A stretch of 64,000 bases of DNA from Bilifractor porci (lineage in GTDB: Bacteria > Bacillota > Clostridia > Lachnospirales > Lachnospiraceae), in NCBI RefSeq assembly GCF_009696005.1, contig NZ_VUMV01000002.1, forward strand, positions 411,267 through 475,266, in the 5' to 3' direction. Below are positions 16,315 through 25,014 of the stretch, one piece after another. The notes under the pieces are model-generated. The model saw only the letters and a list, made by a program, of their open reading frames with translations, was not told the DNA's origin and made no database searches. A program made the translations under genes and the position numbers. Positions within the stretch are counted from its first letter, which is position 1, and every line of letters starts with the position of its first letter.

Positions 16315-18045
16315 TTGGCAGTATTAAAAATTGTTCCGAAGTTATATCAGGAAAAAATATCTGAGAAATTAACGGAAGAGATATCTTTAGTTACGAATGG
16401 AGAAGCAAAATACTATAACCGGTTATACAAATTTTTTCAGCATACAGATATACAGTGTACGGCTGATATTAACTATGACACGAGAAAAATGTATATGGAT
16501 TCTCTTGAGAACGAGGATATTTCAGAAAAGTATAGAGCGGAATTACTGAGCTTATTTGATCGCCTAAAAATTGAAAATATGCCGGATGTCTATTCACAAG
16601 GCAATCCCTTCTCTGTTGAACAGGAGTTTTTTAAGCAAGATAAATTGTTTTTGCTGTATGTACCCAATAAGAAGAAAGCGCAATCCTTCCGTCAGGTGGT
16701 TGATAAAAATGATTTGTTATGGGACTTAACGGGAATACGTTCATCACAGTTGGTGCGACAGACAAAAATATTGCTGTGTGAAATTCTGAATATGGATATG
16801 GTACAAAGACACCGAAGATATTTTTTAGAACCATTAAAAGCACTTATAGGGTTTTGCGATAAGTACGGAATAGATGATATTGAAAAAATGGAACAGGCAG
16901 ATGAAAACAGATTTTATCTGTATTTGAACAGGGAGTCGGAAATTATAAAAAAACAGGCTTCTAAGATTGTTGAGTTTGCGAGAAGAACGTTATTTCTAAC
17001 AGATACAGAGACAAATTGGCAGGCGTGTATCTGGTATATGGATAGGTTTCAGTTTGATAAATCAAGAATCAATGCCAGTTCACCTGTTAAAAGCCTTTCA
17101 TTTGTTAATATTCATGAAAAAGAAAATCGTTGGTATTTACAATTATACGCAAAATATTTGGTCGGAATATCTGATCTGTCCTTATCAAATATCCGAAATA
17201 AAATAAGTTTTATTTCACAATTTCTACAATATCTGGACGGACGGAGTAAGAAAGTAACAGAACTGGATATGCAAGATATAGTGGATTATTTGTCTGTTTT
17301 GGATGAGTCCGATATTAAGTATTCCACTTTTAATCGATATGTTACGCATGTGCATACATTTCTACAGTTTTTGAAGATGAAAAATATTGAAGTGTTGAAG
17401 TTTTATCCGGAACGATTTTTGAAAAAAGGTTTTCCGGAACACAATGAAAGAAGTGTCCCAGAAAAAACAATTGCTCATCTGATTAAGGAGCTGCCGACAT
17501 TCCCAGAGCATTTACAGTTGATGTATTTGATTTTGTTTTGTACAGGAATTAGGAAAAGCGAGGTTTGCACAATAAAATCGGGAGCCTTTTATTCACAAGG
17601 CAATGAGAGTTGGATGCGTATATATCAAAGCAAAATGCGGAGAGAAAAAGTCATTCCGATTCCTAGTATATTAGTAGAACTGGTGAATGATTATGAAAAA
17701 AAGCACGGAATAAAAAATGGTGAGTATTTATTCAAAAATAAAAATGGTGGTGCATTTAGTGGACAGACTTTTTCAAATCAGATGATTCGGGAGTGTAAGG
17801 TTCGTGGGATTGACTGCGGAGATTATATTTTTAGAGCACACGATTACAGACATAACCTTGCGACTTCAATGTACGGAAATGGAGTTTCTATACAAGGGGT
17901 ACGAGATTATCTGGGGCATTCAAGTGAGAATATGACTAAACAGTACATTGATTTCATGCCGGAACGTATTGTATCGGCTGAAGATAAATATTTTTCAAAA
18001 AATCAGTCATTTAAATTGAAAGGAGTAGAAGATGATGAAAGGTAA
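16315..18045 (+). CDS. Tyrosine recombinase, Tn554 TnpB-like
   Basis: 576 aa with TTG start at 16315 behind AAAGGAAGG, 15 nt after the first recombinase. The long N-terminal region (about 1-300) is helical, followed by a core-binding domain (about 300-380). The catalytic domain has Arg in LFCTGIRKSEVC, HxxR in RAHDYRHNLA, His in LGHSS and Tyr in TKQYIDFMP. Slightly shorter than Tn554 TnpB (about 630 aa). It overlaps the third recombinase by 14 nt. Confidence 0.87.
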   Translation: MAVLKIVPKLYQEKISEKLTEEISLVTNGEAKYYNRLYKFFQHTDIQCTADINYDTRKMYMDSLENEDISEKYRAELLSLFDRLKIENMPDVYSQGNPFSVEQEFFKQDKLFLLYVPNKKKAQSFRQVVDKNDLLWDLTGIRSSQLVRQTKILLCEILNMDMVQRHRRYFLEPLKALIGFCDKYGIDDIEKMEQADENRFYLYLNRESEIIKKQASKIVEFARRTLFLTDTETNWQACIWYMDRFQFDKSRINASSPVKSLSFVNIHEKENRWYLQLYAKYLVGISDLSLSNIRNKISFISQFLQYLDGRSKKVTELDMQDIVDYLSVLDESDIKYSTFNRYVTHVHTFLQFLKMKNIEVLKFYPERFLKKGFPEHNERSVPEKTIAHLIKELPTFPEHLQLMYLILFCTGIRKSEVCTIKSGAFYSQGNESWMRIYQSKMRREKVIPIPSILVELVNDYEKKHGIKNGEYLFKNKNGGAFSGQTFSNQMIRECKVRGIDCGDYIFRAHDYRHNLATSMYGNGVSIQGVRDYLGHSSENMTKQYIDFMPERIVSAEDKYFSKNQSFKLKGVEDDER

Positions 18046-19540
18046 TATTAATGTGATTTCTTATGACTGTTATCAACAAGCTACAGAAAAACAGTTGGCA
18101 GGGCTGAAATGGAAGGAAAACAGGGTGTACTACATATCAGAGATTCATAATGAAAAGATACAGGATGAGATTTATGGGTATATCGATGATAGATGCAGAC
18201 GTTTATCCTTATCAACAGTAGTAAATGATATTTACAGATTTGATTTGTTGAAAGAATTTCTGAATGAGAAGTGTACAAGTTGTAGTAGCATCACTGATAA
18301 AAAATGGGAAGAACTGGAGAGAAGCTATAAAGCATTTTTATATAAAAAAGGATTGGCGCTGTATGTTAGAAGAAATAGACCGGATAGGCAAAGCGTTGGG
18401 CAACAAAGTAGCGCTCAGGTTTCTTTTCTGAAAATGTATTATGAGTATGTTGTGAAGTGTAAAACAGCAGATATTCCAGAAAATGAAAAGGATGTATGGG
18501 ATATGAGAAAGTTGGATATTGTGCCAAGGAGTAATCCGATTCGTGGTAGATATAGATTAGATTTTCGTGAGATCAGGCAGAAAGAATTTAAGGAGATAAT
18601 AAAGAAAATATTGTATAGTCACTGCCAGACAAAAGCAATGGGGAGTATAAAAGGTGAATTGCGTGGATTTCGTCGGTTCGCTGGCTTCATGCATGATCGG
18701 TTCCCAGAAGTAAGGCATTTCACAGAAATTAGCAGGGATATGATAGAAGATTATCTAGTTTATATAAAAACGGATACCGGTCTTACATCGGTCAGTTATA
18801 CGACAGAACTGTCGGTTTTGGATAATCTGCTGGATGAAATTGGGCGGGAACTGGAAATAGAAAATTTATGCAACCTTTTTCTGTCGAGTGATTGCAGAGC
18901 ATATGACAATGCTTTACCTGAAGCGTATTCGGATGCAGAAATCAGGAGATTTAATAGTGCATTAACAAAATTAAAGCCCCAGTTAGGAAGATGTTTAATA
19001 ATACATCAGATGCTCGGTACAAGAATTGAGGATACGTTGACATTGCGTAGGGATTGCTTATCTGAAAAATCTGGACATTATTTTATAACTATTGTCCAGC
19101 AGAAAACAAGGAAATACAAAAGACCGGTCAGCGACCAGCTGGCAGAATTGATTAGAAAAGCAATAGAGGTTTCCGAAAAGGATCATCCAGATTCGGAATA
19201 TATTTTTCTGCAAGATAATGGAAAATTATATACGGATTCGATGCTGAAATATCATGTAAGTATCATGATTTATGAAAATGATATCAGGGATGATAATGGA
19301 AATTATTTTGAATTTCGTACACATCGTTTTAGACATACATTTGGAGTGAAACTTACAGAAATGAAATTAGATGATGATAGCATTGCAAGGCTGCTAGGGC
19401 ATAAGGATACACGAACCATACCACACTATAGGCGGTTAAGAAACGAAGCATTGGCGGAGGATACAAAGGTTGTACGGGATGAAATGAATGAATTATTAGC
19501 ACAATACAGGAGGGAAAAGGAAAATGCAGAAACACGATAA
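18032..19540 (+). CDS. Third tyrosine recombinase of the trio
   Basis: 502 aa from ATG 18032 (ATG 18035 is equally possible) inside the end of the previous gene; GGAGTAG precedes. The catalytic region has Arg in MLGTRIEDTLTL, HxxR in RTHRFRHTFG, His in LLGHKD and Tyr in IPHYRRL. It is separate from the short TnpC-like gene that overlaps its end, so this module has three full recombinases plus TnpC. Classical Tn554 has only two plus TnpC. Confidence 0.85.
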   Translation: MMKGNINVISYDCYQQATEKQLAGLKWKENRVYYISEIHNEKIQDEIYGYIDDRCRRLSLSTVVNDIYRFDLLKEFLNEKCTSCSSITDKKWEELERSYKAFLYKKGLALYVRRNRPDRQSVGQQSSAQVSFLKMYYEYVVKCKTADIPENEKDVWDMRKLDIVPRSNPIRGRYRLDFREIRQKEFKEIIKKILYSHCQTKAMGSIKGELRGFRRFAGFMHDRFPEVRHFTEISRDMIEDYLVYIKTDTGLTSVSYTTELSVLDNLLDEIGRELEIENLCNLFLSSDCRAYDNALPEAYSDAEIRRFNSALTKLKPQLGRCLIIHQMLGTRIEDTLTLRRDCLSEKSGHYFITIVQQKTRKYKRPVSDQLAELIRKAIEVSEKDHPDSEYIFLQDNGKLYTDSMLKYHVSIMIYENDIRDDNGNYFEFRTHRFRHTFGVKLTEMKLDDDSIARLLGHKDTRTIPHYRRLRNEALAEDTKVVRDEMNELLAQYRREKENAETR

Positions 19541-19931
19541 AATGGTAGCATTGGCAAAAGAAAAAAGTGCGGAAATGACGGAAACGGCAATAACAGCTAT
19601 TGAAACAATGTATAGAAAAAATGTGAAAATTTCTGTTGCTGAACTTACAAAACTAACAGGACTTTCCAGAGGTTTTTTCTATAATAATCCGAATGTGAAA
19701 CAAGTAATGATGGAATTGAAGGAAAAGCAACAGGGAAAGGTATTGCGAAATCCTAAAAGCGATGCTATTGCAAAAGCACAGGAAGCACGGATTAAGAGTT
19801 TAGAACATAAATTATCTGATAGTGTTCCGAAAAGCGATTATGAAAATCTTCAGAAAAAATATGAAGAATTACAAGAGAAATATAGTCAAATGAAAAAAGG
19901 AACACTGTTGAAGATGTACGACCAATTATAG
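19524..19931 (+). CDS. TnpC-like accessory protein (DUF6262 type)
   Basis: 135 aa overlapping the third recombinase by 17 nt. The N-terminal AKEKSAEMTETAITAIETMY and the helix-turn-helix-like ELTKLTGLSRGFFYNNPNVK match the TnpC/DUF6262 pattern of Tn554-family elements. Residues about 85-125 are a coiled coil (IKSLEHKLSDSVPKSDYENL). In Tn554 TnpC affects transposition efficiency and orientation; the same helper role is inferred here from position and pattern. Confidence 0.8.
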   Translation: MQKHDKMVALAKEKSAEMTETAITAIETMYRKNVKISVAELTKLTGLSRGFFYNNPNVKQVMMELKEKQQGKVLRNPKSDAIAKAQEARIKSLEHKLSDSVPKSDYENLQKKYEELQEKYSQMKKGTLLKMYDQL

Positions 19932-19951
19932 GAAGAAAAGGAGAATATTTT

Positions 19952-20332
19952 ATGCAGAACGAAATTTATGATAAGAAAAATGGAATTACTTATATGTTAT
20001 GTGGCGATTATTATTTACCGGAATTGACACTGGCAGATACCGAACCAACTTATGGGAAATATGGGATGCTTCGTAAAAGCTATTTACAGGAACACAGAAA
20101 GGCAAAATATCAAATATTATTGCTGCAAGGAAAACTTGTAGAGCATTTGAATCAGATTGATATAGAAGCAAGGGATAGGGAAGAACGATTAGTAAAACAA
20201 ATGATGGAGAAACAAGGAATTACAGAGAAATTAAAAAGGCAGGACAACATGGAATGGGCAAGGCGGATGAATACCATTTATCATGATGCAGAAGAGATGA
20301 TTTTGGCGGAATTGATATACATGAAAGGATAA
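19952..20332 (+). CDS. TnpV-type transposon-encoded protein
   Basis: 126 aa, ATG 19952 behind AAAAGGAG. It shows the TnpV pattern: GITYMLCGDYYLPELTLADT, then YGKYGMLRKSYLQEHRKAKY, then LVKQMMEKQGITEKLKRQDN and AEEMILAELIY at the end. TnpV proteins are small, of unknown function, and found in many integrative elements of Firmicutes. It is 21 nt after the TnpC-like gene and likely in the same transcript. Confidence 0.85.
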   Translation: MQNEIYDKKNGITYMLCGDYYLPELTLADTEPTYGKYGMLRKSYLQEHRKAKYQILLLQGKLVEHLNQIDIEARDREERLVKQMMEKQGITEKLKRQDNMEWARRMNTIYHDAEEMILAELIYMKG

Positions 20333-20348
20333 TGCTCTGTATTGGACA

Positions 20349-20480
20349 GCAAGAATTTTGCAGTTCGGATAGCAAAAAAGTGGAAGTCCGGAACGCAAGA
20401 ATTTTGCAGTCCGGATAGCAAAAAAGTGGAAGTCCGGATGGCAAGATTCTTGCTGTCCGGAACGATAAAAAAGTGAGGGA
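20349..20480. repeat. 46-bp tandem repeat, almost three copies
   Basis: Units start at 20349, 20395 and 20441. Each begins with the near-palindrome GCAAGAATTTTGC, then GTCCGGATAGCAAAAAAGTG and AAGTCCGGA. Units 1 and 2 differ at three or four positions; unit 3 is diverged and truncated and carries the exact palindrome GCAAGATTCTTGC shifted by one base. It lies near the right end of the element between tnpV and the last gene, so it may be a set of recombinase or regulator binding sites. Confidence 0.75.
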
Positions 20481-20486
20481 TAAAAA

Positions 20487-20783
20487 ATGTTTGTTAAGTA
20501 CATAATTAAGGTGTTTTTATATTTGGTTCTTGCAGTAATGACATTGATTCACTGGTTTTTAAAAATTCCGATGATGTTGGGAAATATTTTGCTTTATTTT
20601 TTATCAATTATTTTTATTCTGACAGGTGTTTTGAGTTATGGATTTGCATTGGAATCTGCAAGGGAATGTGGTCGAATGATAATGATCGGGATGGCATTTG
20701 GTGCAATACCAGACTTTGTCCCATTTTTGGGAAAAAGTTTAGAGATATTGGTTGAAAAAATGTTGAGTATGATAAATGAATGA
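20487..20783 (+). CDS. Small membrane protein, CD1845-like
   Basis: 98 aa, ATG 20487 with a weak site (GTGAGGG). Two hydrophobic segments at about residues 5-30 and 33-53, then a short amphipathic stretch and a hydrophobic C-terminal part (MIMIGMAFGAIPDFVPFLGK). Length and topology resemble the CD1845 family of small proteins of clostridial conjugative elements, but I cannot confirm the family by eye. It is the last gene of the element and is followed by a terminator. Confidence 0.6.
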   Translation: MFVKYIIKVFLYLVLAVMTLIHWFLKIPMMLGNILLYFLSIIFILTGVLSYGFALESARECGRMIMIGMAFGAIPDFVPFLGKSLEILVEKMLSMINE

Positions 20784-20796
20784 GAAAGTCGATGTG

Positions 20797-20830
20797 AAAG
20801 AGGGCTGTGAAAGGCTCTCTTTTCTTTTTG
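20797..20830 (+). terminator. Terminator at the right end of the element
   Basis: Arms 20797-20806 and 20813-20822 (10 bp, two wobble pairs) with loop GTGAAA, followed by a T-rich run. It would stop element transcription before the junction with cpaF. Confidence 0.75.
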
Positions 20831-20859
20831 TAGCTGTGAAATGGCAAGATAATAACGTT

Positions 20860-20931
20860 ATATACACTGTATATTATGTACAGATATTGTATTTATGCAT
20901 GATGGGAGAATAGGGAGTCCATATAAAGGCA
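20860..20931. other. Right junction of the mobile element (attR region)
   Basis: AT-rich DNA with the palindrome ATATACA-C-TGTATAT at 20860-20874 gives way at about 20920-20930 to GC-rich DNA that encodes the CpaF ATPase in mid-domain. An in-frame stop at 20911-20913 lies just upstream of the resumed cpaF frame. The exact crossover cannot be fixed without the left junction. Confidence 0.65.
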
Positions 20932-21297
20932 TTGAACACCGGGCACGAGGGGAGCCTGGGAACAGCCCATGCCAACAGCGCCGGGGATATGGTCGAGAGG
21001 CTTGTCTCCATGGTGATGATGAGCGGCATGGAGCTGCCGGTTCCGGTTATCCGCAGGCAGATTGCCGCGGGCGTAGAGATTCTGGTGCATCTGTCCAGGG
21101 ACAGTACGGGAAAAAGAAAGGTGGAAGAAATTGCGGAAATTACAGGGATGGAAAACGGAGAGGTCTGCCTCCGGAAAATTTTCAGCCGTGACGGCAGGGG
21201 CTGTCTGGTCCGGCAGAACGGGCTTCTCCGGGAAGAAAAGCTCCGGCGCCTGCAGGAGCGGCGGGCATCCGGGAAAAACAGATTACAGAAACTATAA
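20923..21297 (+). pseudogene. cpaF: 3' part of cpaF/tadA ATPase, split by the element
   Basis: The frame resumes with KALNTGHEGSLGTAHANS, the conserved C-terminal segment of CpaF/TadA secretion ATPases, and continues through VERLVSMVMMSGMELPVPVI to a normal C-terminus (about 120 of an expected 380-450 residues). The Walker A and B motifs and the N-terminal part are missing; they should lie left of the window, beyond the element. No start codon with a ribosome site opens this part. Without the ATPase the Tad pilus genes downstream could not power assembly unless the element excises. The call rests on the clear motif and on the abrupt change in composition. Confidence 0.8.
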
Positions 21298-22024
21298 GCT
21301 GTCTGCCGCACAGTACTTCCGTTTTCTTCTGGAAGGCGCGCTGATCGGGGCAGGCGCAGTCTGGCTCTGCTATGAATCCGTTCCCGCGCTGTCGGCGGCG
21401 GCGGCCTTTTCCGTATTTTACTGCCATTGCCGCCGAAGGCAGCTTGCCACGGAAAGAATCCGGCTTCTCAATCTTCATTTCAAGGACTTCCTCTGTTCCA
21501 TCCACACTTCCATGGCGGCGGGCTATTCACTGGAAAATGCCGTCCGGGCCGCGGCGGCGGATATGCAGAAGCTCTATGGGCCGAAAGACATCATTTCCCA
21601 GGAGGCCGCGTGGATGGTCCGGCAGATGGAGCTGCAGCGGCCGGTAGAGAAGCTGTTTGCCGATCTGGGGGAGAGAAGCGGTGATGAAGATATACGGATG
21701 TTCGGGGAGATCCTGCTGATTGCCAAGCGGACAGGCGGAAATATGGAGAACATCCTGAATGCCACCCGAAGAAATCTTTGCGGCAGAATTGACACCAGAG
21801 AAGAAATAGAGACTGTCATCGCGTCCAGAAAGCTGGAGCAGAATATTATGAGCATCATGCCCGCTGGAGTGTTGTTCTATCTGAAGATCTCTTTCGGGGA
21901 TTTTCTGGATCCCCTGTACGGGAACGCGGCCGGCGCAGCCGTGATGACGGTGTGTCTGCTGCTGTATCTGGCAGCTTTTGTTCTGGGGAGGCGGATGATC
22001 CGGAACGCCGTCAGCCGTATCTGA
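21131..22024 (+). CDS. tadB: Tad pilus inner-membrane protein TadB
   Basis: Up to 297 aa; the conserved protein begins around YKLSAAQYFRFLLEGALIGA (near 21293). No ATG lies close to that point; in-frame candidates are TTG 21131 (GGTGG upstream) and GTG 21188 (no site), both overlapping cpaF. Type II secretion F domain in the second half (FKDFLCSIHTSMAAGYSLEN, FGEILLIAKRTGGNMENIL), with membrane helices near the N-terminus and two at the C-terminus. It forms the platform with TadC for pilus assembly. Now cut off from its native upstream promoter by the element. Confidence 0.82.
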   Translation: MRKLQGWKTERSASGKFSAVTAGAVWSGRTGFSGKKSSGACRSGGHPGKTDYRNYKLSAAQYFRFLLEGALIGAGAVWLCYESVPALSAAAAFSVFYCHCRRRQLATERIRLLNLHFKDFLCSIHTSMAAGYSLENAVRAAAADMQKLYGPKDIISQEAAWMVRQMELQRPVEKLFADLGERSGDEDIRMFGEILLIAKRTGGNMENILNATRRNLCGRIDTREEIETVIASRKLEQNIMSIMPAGVLFYLKISFGDFLDPLYGNAAGAAVMTVCLLLYLAAFVLGRRMIRNAVSRI

Positions 22025-22038
22025 CAGAAGGAGGGCCG

Positions 22039-23295
22039 ATGAAAGCTGTTCTGCCTGTTCTGGTGCTTGTCCTGCTGACAGGACTGTACCGGAGAAAAAA
22101 GCTAAAAAAGAAATCTTTTTTCTTTTTTCTGTTCGCTCTTGCCGTAGTTTCTGCCGTTCTGGCCGCAGAACTGCATGAGGGAGATTCCAGAGAGGTGACC
22201 AGTCTGGAAAAAAACAGCCGGGATAACGGTCTGGAAGAGATACCGCTTCAGGTGGAGACCGAGGATGGAATCAGAGAGGAGGTGACAATCACAATTCCCG
22301 AATTTCGCTATTCGGAGCAGGAGGCGCAGGGACTCCTGGAGAAAAAGGCAGAAGAGCTGGATGCGGAAATTCTGGGAGAAAACAGGACGCTGACGCATAT
22401 TGATCACAATCTTGACCTTCCGGTGTCTTTTCAGGATTCCGACATTACTGTTCAGTGGTCCTCCACAAAACCGGAATATCTCCGCTGGGACGGGACGCTT
22501 CTTTCCGGCATACCGGAAGAAGGCTGTCAGGCAGTGCTGCTGGCGGCCCTGTATCTGCAGGATCAGATGCTTGATTACCGCAGAACGATTGTGCTGTTTC
22601 CATCGGAAGAAAAAGGAGCCTTTGCCGGAGAGCTGCAGGCGGAGACGGAAAAGCTGAATGAGCCGTCTTCCGGAAACCGCTTCCTCCTTCCGGGAGAGTG
22701 GAAGGGAAGAAAACTGAAGTGGTTTCAAAAGAACGAACAGATTGGCAGCGGACTCTGCCTTCTGCTTCTGGCGGGAATCTTCTTCTGCGTTTCGTCGGAC
22801 AGAAACAGGCGGGAGCATGCGGAGAAAAAAAGAAGGGAGCAGCTGGAGCTTGCATATCCGGAGCTGGTCAGCAAGATTCAGCTTATGACAGGGGCAGGCC
22901 TCAGTGTGCGGAATGTATTCGGCCGTCTGACAGAAGCATGCCGCAGGGAGCAGGAGGGAGGAAAAAAGGTCAATCCGGCTCTGGAGGAAGCTGCCCGGAC
23001 CTGGCAGGAGATGGAGAACGGCATTCTGGAGCGGGATGCCTATGAGCACCTGGGAGAACGCTGCGGCCTGGCGGTGTACCGGGAGCTGGCCCTTCTTCTG
23101 GAACAGAACAGAAAAAGAGGGAACGCAAAGATGAATGAACTGCTGGAGCAGGAGGCTGGAAGGGCTTTTGAGACAAGAAAGCGTACCGCCAGGGCAGAGG
23201 GCGAAAAGGTGTCCGTGAGGCTGCTTCTTCCCATGGGGATGATGCTGGTTATCGTCATGGCGCTTATCCTGGTTCCCGCCTTTTGGTCCTTCTGA
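22039..23295 (+). CDS. tadC: TadC-like platform protein with Ig-like insert
   Basis: 418 aa from ATG 22039 behind AGGAGGG. N-terminal membrane helix (about 5-45), then an extracytoplasmic region of about 180 residues that includes an atrophied bacterial Ig-like pattern (DITVQWSSTKPEYLRWDGTL). A second helix follows (about 242-260), then the TadC/T2SSF cytoplasmic domain (ELVSKIQLMTGAGLSVRNVF) and a last membrane helix. The Ig-like insert is absent from most TadC proteins. It lies 14 nt after tadB. Confidence 0.8.
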   Translation: MKAVLPVLVLVLLTGLYRRKKLKKKSFFFFLFALAVVSAVLAAELHEGDSREVTSLEKNSRDNGLEEIPLQVETEDGIREEVTITIPEFRYSEQEAQGLLEKKAEELDAEILGENRTLTHIDHNLDLPVSFQDSDITVQWSSTKPEYLRWDGTLLSGIPEEGCQAVLLAALYLQDQMLDYRRTIVLFPSEEKGAFAGELQAETEKLNEPSSGNRFLLPGEWKGRKLKWFQKNEQIGSGLCLLLLAGIFFCVSSDRNRREHAEKKRREQLELAYPELVSKIQLMTGAGLSVRNVFGRLTEACRREQEGGKKVNPALEEAARTWQEMENGILERDAYEHLGERCGLAVYRELALLLEQNRKRGNAKMNELLEQEAGRAFETRKRTARAEGEKVSVRLLLPMGMMLVIVMALILVPAFWSF

Positions 23296-23338
23296 TCCGG
23301 GAAACGCGCGTACAAGAGAATATTTTCAGGAGGAAAAA

Positions 23339-23506
23339 ATGGAGGAAATCAAAGCATTTATCAGGGAAGAGGACGCGGTGTCTGTGGTAGAAATAATTCT
23401 GATCACCGTTGTTTTAATATCTTTAGTCATTATTTTCAAAAGCCAGCTGACCAGTCTTGTCACGAATATTCTGAATAAAATTACCAGTCAGAGTAACGGA
23501 ATCTGA
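23339..23506 (+). CDS. flp1: Flp1-type type IVb pilin
   Basis: 55 aa, ATG 23339 behind CAGGAGGAAAAA. Short N-terminal leader (MEEIKAFIREED) followed by one hydrophobic helix (AVSVVEIILITVVLISLVII) and a polar tail, the pattern of Flp1-family pilins with the conserved Glu five residues into the helix (VVEII). It is the major subunit candidate of the Tad pilus and would be processed by the prepilin peptidase encoded at 25790. Placed between tadC and the DUF5702 gene as in other Lachnospiraceae Tad loci. Confidence 0.85.
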   Translation: MEEIKAFIREEDAVSVVEIILITVVLISLVIIFKSQLTSLVTNILNKITSQSNGI

Positions 23507-23532
23507 AGCCGCCGCTGCAGGGAGGGGAGCAT

Positions 23533-25014
23533 ATGCAGGGGAAAAAGGAAACTTATTGGCAGGGAAGTATAACCCTGTACCTCTGCCTGATTTTGCTGGT
23601 GATGCTCTCGCTGATTGCGGCGGCCCTGCATTCTGCCCGTCTGGCGGCGGGAAGGGCAGCGCTCGCGTGCGCGCAGGAGCAGGGACTGTACTCGATGTTC
23701 TCCCAGTATGACCGCACACTGTTCGACCGGTACGGACTTCTTTTTCTGGATGCCGGATACGGGGGAGAAAGCCTTCAGCTGGGAAGAGTTCTGAAGCAGA
23801 CAGAGGAGGATGTTTCGATGGTGCTTGATCCGAAAAAAGAGAATGTTTCTCCGGGTGCTGTGGATCTTCTGCGCTTCGGACCCGTGGAAAGTGAACTCAC
23901 CGGGTATGTGCTGGCCACAGACAATGGCGGGGCGGCTTTTCGCAGACAGGTGTGCGAGGCAATGCGCGACAGCCTGGGCAGTGCGCTTCTGGAAGCGGGG
24001 AAACAGAAGCTTCTGGAGGAGGGAAAAACCGAAGGCTCCCTGCAGCGGGAAGCCGGAAAGATCACGGAGGACAGGGCCGCGGAGCTTTATGCAGAGGATC
24101 ATCCGGAAGGAGCAGCCCGCCAGGGAGAGGTCACGGTTCCGGAAGACTTTGTGAATCCCATTGAGACCATACGGGTTTTGAAAAAGAAAGGGATTCTGTC
24201 CCTGGCCGTTCCGGCAGGAAGGCAGCTGTCTTCCGGTTCCTTGAAACCGGAAGAACTGGTGAGCGGCAGAGCCCTGCAGACAGGGATGAATATGGTTCCC
24301 TCCGGATGGAGGGGAGGAGATGAAGAGTTTCTGATGCGGGAATTCCTGATGCGGAATTTCGGCTGTTTTACCCGCCAGCGTGGGTCAGCTTCGGCAGAAT
24401 ATCAGGCCGAGTACGTCCTTGCGGGAAAAACAACCGATGTGGAAAATTTGAAAGCAGCGTTGACAAAGCTGCAGAAGCTGCGGGAAAAGTCAAATCTGAT
24501 CTATCTGGTCTCCAGCCCGGAGCGGCGGGCGGAAGCCGCGGAGATGGCGGCCGTCATCTCCGCATCCCTGGGAAACCCGGAGCTGGAGCCGGCCGTCTCC
24601 TTTGCCCTGAAAAAATGCTGGGCCTGGGGAGAATCTGTGCTGGATCTCCGGGAGCTGCTGGACGGAGGGAAAATTCCCATGGTAAAAACGGACAGTTCCT
24701 GGCAGCTTTCGCTGCATTCTCTCGCGGCTCTGCAGAGTGCGGCAGATACCGAGAGGCACAGCTCGGAGGGCGGACTCCGGTATGAGGAATACCTGCGGAT
24801 CCTTCTGCTGAAAACAAAGGCGGATACGCTGGCGGCCCGTATGATGGATCTGACGGAGCTGACGGTACGGGAGAAGAATCCGGGAACTAAATTCTGTTTG
24901 GACTGCTGCCTGGACGCGGCCGATGTGAAGATCAAGACGGAAACAGGCGGCCGGGAGCTTAGTATTGACAGGTGCTACGGGTACGGGGAACAGAGAAAGG
25001 GGCTCTTTTATTGA
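23533..25014 (+). CDS. DUF5702-type Tad-locus protein
   Basis: 493 aa. N-terminal membrane helix (GSITLYLCLILLVMLSLIAA) followed by a conserved ARLAAGRAALACAQEQGLYS region and a long soluble part with coiled-coil stretches. This is the DUF5702 layout found in clostridial Tad loci: a TadE/TadG-like, pseudopilin-like N-terminus and a large exported domain. Start at ATG 23533 behind GGAGGGGAGC. It overlaps the next gene by 4 nt. The exact role is unknown; minor pilus component or assembly factor is likely. Confidence 0.75.
   Translation: MQGKKETYWQGSITLYLCLILLVMLSLIAAALHSARLAAGRAALACAQEQGLYSMFSQYDRTLFDRYGLLFLDAGYGGESLQLGRVLKQTEEDVSMVLDPKKENVSPGAVDLLRFGPVESELTGYVLATDNGGAAFRRQVCEAMRDSLGSALLEAGKQKLLEEGKTEGSLQREAGKITEDRAAELYAEDHPEGAARQGEVTVPEDFVNPIETIRVLKKKGILSLAVPAGRQLSSGSLKPEELVSGRALQTGMNMVPSGWRGGDEEFLMREFLMRNFGCFTRQRGSASAEYQAEYVLAGKTTDVENLKAALTKLQKLREKSNLIYLVSSPERRAEAAEMAAVISASLGNPELEPAVSFALKKCWAWGESVLDLRELLDGGKIPMVKTDSSWQLSLHSLAALQSAADTERHSSEGGLRYEEYLRILLLKTKADTLAARMMDLTELTVREKNPGTKFCLDCCLDAADVKIKTETGGRELSIDRCYGYGEQRKGLFY

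Noticed and set aside
20349..20480. CRISPR-like array of 46-bp units
   Set aside because: The units are head-to-tail with no unique spacers, only three copies, and no cas genes are near.
22102..23049. Long minus-strand frames opposite tadC and neighbouring GC-rich genes
   Set aside because: Cys/Leu/Pro/Arg-rich shadow composition, no ribosome sites, and the plus-strand genes have clear family motifs.
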